Shown here: positions 63,153 to 64,000 of the stretch, piece after piece | How positions within the stretch are numbered: position 1 is the stretch's first letter | Layout of the letters: each line of letters starts with the position of its first letter | NCBI GenBank assembly: GCA_033344875.1 | Contig: JAWPMO010000001.1 | Location: 4,241,595 to 4,305,594, forward strand | Source: Ilumatobacteraceae bacterium | GTDB taxonomy: Bacteria; Actinomycetota; Acidimicrobiia; Acidimicrobiales; Ilumatobacteraceae | Direction: 5' to 3' | DNA: 64,000 bases | Translations under genes and position numbers: made by a program | The notes under the pieces: generated by a model | Databases searched by the model: none | What the model saw: the letters and a program-made list of their open reading frames with translations, nothing else | What the model was told of the DNA's origin: nothing

Positions 63153-64000
63153 TCAGACCATCCAGGCGGCGCGGCTGATCGGTTGCGACAACGCCGGTCG
63201 GTCGATCGCGAACGGCGCGAGTTCCGGGCCAGGTGTGCCGCCCGTCGCGAGGTCGGCCAACGTGCGCCCGAACCACGCCGCGAACTTGAAACCGTGGGCG
63301 GCACCGAGGCCGACGACGACGTTCGGGTGGTCGGGGAGTCGGTCGACGACGAAGTCACGATCGGCCGTGAGCGTGTACAGGCACGTCGTCGACCTGGGTG
63401 CACCGAAGCGGTCGCCGAGCAGTCCGCTCATGAAGTCGCCGAGGGTTCGCTCCATCTCCGGATCGGGGTCGAACGAGCGGGTGTCGGGGTCGACCTCGCC
63501 GCCGCCGCAGTCCTCCGAGCCCTTGACGTGGTCGGCCAGGTCGCCGGGGCCGTAGGTCGGGAAGCCGTAGTAGCTGGGGTCGTGCATCCAGATCCAGACG
63601 GGGAGCCGCCCCGGCCGGAGGTCGTCGATGTCGCCGGTGGGGAAGTAGCTCACCTGTTCGCGGGTGACCGCCATGCTCACGTGGTGGCCGAGCGGGCCGA
63701 TCAACCGGTTGGTCCAGGCGTCGGCGCACACCACCACCGATCCGCACCGCACCGGACCGTCGTCGGTCGTCACCTCGACCTCGCCGTCGACCGGGCGGAT
63801 CGAGGCAACCGGTGTATCGGCCCTCAGGGCGGCACCGTGTTCGGCGGCCAGCCGCTGCAGGATCGCAGTCGCCGGCCCCGCCGGCACGATGCCCGTCTCC
63901 TCCGACGCGATGCCGCTCACGTCGCCGCTGACGACCGAGCCGCGGGCGAACGCCGGCCACCGGCGCCGGATCTCGGTTGCGTCGAGCCACTCGTACGGTA
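63153..64000 (-). CDS. FAD-dependent amine/sarcosine oxidase-like enzyme (5' end outside the window)
   Basis: The frame is open from the right edge (PYEWLDATEIRRRWPAF) to TGA 63153, about 282 residues, lacking the N-terminal Rossmann domain. TTCLYTLTADRDFVVDRLP holds the cysteine that binds FAD covalently in monomeric sarcosine oxidase, followed by HPNVVVGLGAAHGFKFA. Likely an oxidase of N-methylated or secondary amino acids. Convergent with the aminotransferase with 12 bp between stops. Confidence 0.85.
   Translation of the reverse strand, partial: PYEWLDATEIRRRWPAFARGSVVSGDVSGIASEETGIVPAGPATAILQRLAAEHGAALRADTPVASIRPVDGEVEVTTDDGPVRCGSVVVCADAWTNRLIGPLGHHVSMAVTREQVSYFPTGDIDDLRPGRLPVWIWMHDPSYYGFPTYGPGDLADHVKGSEDCGGGEVDPDTRSFDPDPEMERTLGDFMSGLLGDRFGAPRSTTCLYTLTADRDFVVDRLPDHPNVVVGLGAAHGFKFAAWFGRTLADLATGGTPGPELAPFAIDRPALSQPISRAAWMV

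Overview
The window is GC-rich DNA with dense, often overlapping genes, from a free-living actinobacterium. A WhiB regulator, a PdtaS-type histidine kinase, a DUF3107 protein followed by two ArsA-type ATPases, DUF4190 and DUF4328 membrane proteins, a class E sortase and several leaderless promoters (TANNNT placed 6-8 nt before the start codon) all point there. Together with a full System I cytochrome c maturation operon they suggest class Acidimicrobiia (Ilumatobacter-like); the class is an inference. No tRNA, rRNA, CRISPR array, transposase or phage gene was recognised, so this looks like ordinary chromosome.

Layout. 1-7 kb: 3' part of an Lhr-type helicase, a membrane diguanylate cyclase, a TetR regulator with a palindromic operator at its start codon, a crotonase-fold enzyme, a DUF6886-like protein and a class E sortase. 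7-14.1 kb: ccmABCDEFGHI in order, followed by a DUF4190 protein. 14.2-17.5 kb: two lipoproteins, a SixA-like phosphatase, a DUF4328 protein and a small zincin. 17.6-19.7 kb: the iron-sulfur carrier Mrp divergent from a cysteine-containing ArsR/SufR-like regulator, with a palindrome over the shared promoter. 19.7-26 kb: hydrolase, MFS transporter, UspA, a trypsin-like protease coupled to a free copy of its own N-terminal domain, and a DJ-1/GlxA pair. 26-33 kb: UgpC-type ATPase, galactokinase, DUF3107-ArsA-ArsA-methyltransferase operon. 33-39 kb: HD protein, PdtaS, polytopic membrane protein, WhiB, glycerophosphodiesterase, lipid kinase. 39-46 kb: etfBA and a polar amino acid ABC transporter (aapJQMP). 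46-54 kb: leucyl aminopeptidase, sulfatase, L,D-transpeptidase-like protein, sirtuin, a second diguanylate cyclase, MoeZ-like protein. 54-64 kb: a cyclase/NB-ARC/TPR regulator divergent from a large FAD enzyme, then a dioxygenase, class II aldolase, EamA exporter, class III aminotransferase and a sarcosine-oxidase-like enzyme that runs off the window.

How genes work together: the ccm genes export haem, chaperone it and attach it to apocytochromes. EtfAB carries electrons from flavin dehydrogenases, such as those of acyl-CoA oxidation. AapJQMP imports amino acids. Mrp handles Fe-S cluster delivery and the divergent regulator may sense those clusters. PdtaS, WhiB and two diguanylate cyclases are signalling elements whose partners lie elsewhere.

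The strongest unexplained signal is a pair of 86-bp elements, at 17636-17721 and 40808-40893. They align without gaps at 68 of 86 positions, and most of their differences are compensatory changes inside a long terminal stem and a central hairpin. This points to a structured dispersed element under selection. A second lead is the protease operon, in which a stand-alone paralogue of the protease's N-terminal domain is translationally coupled to the protease.
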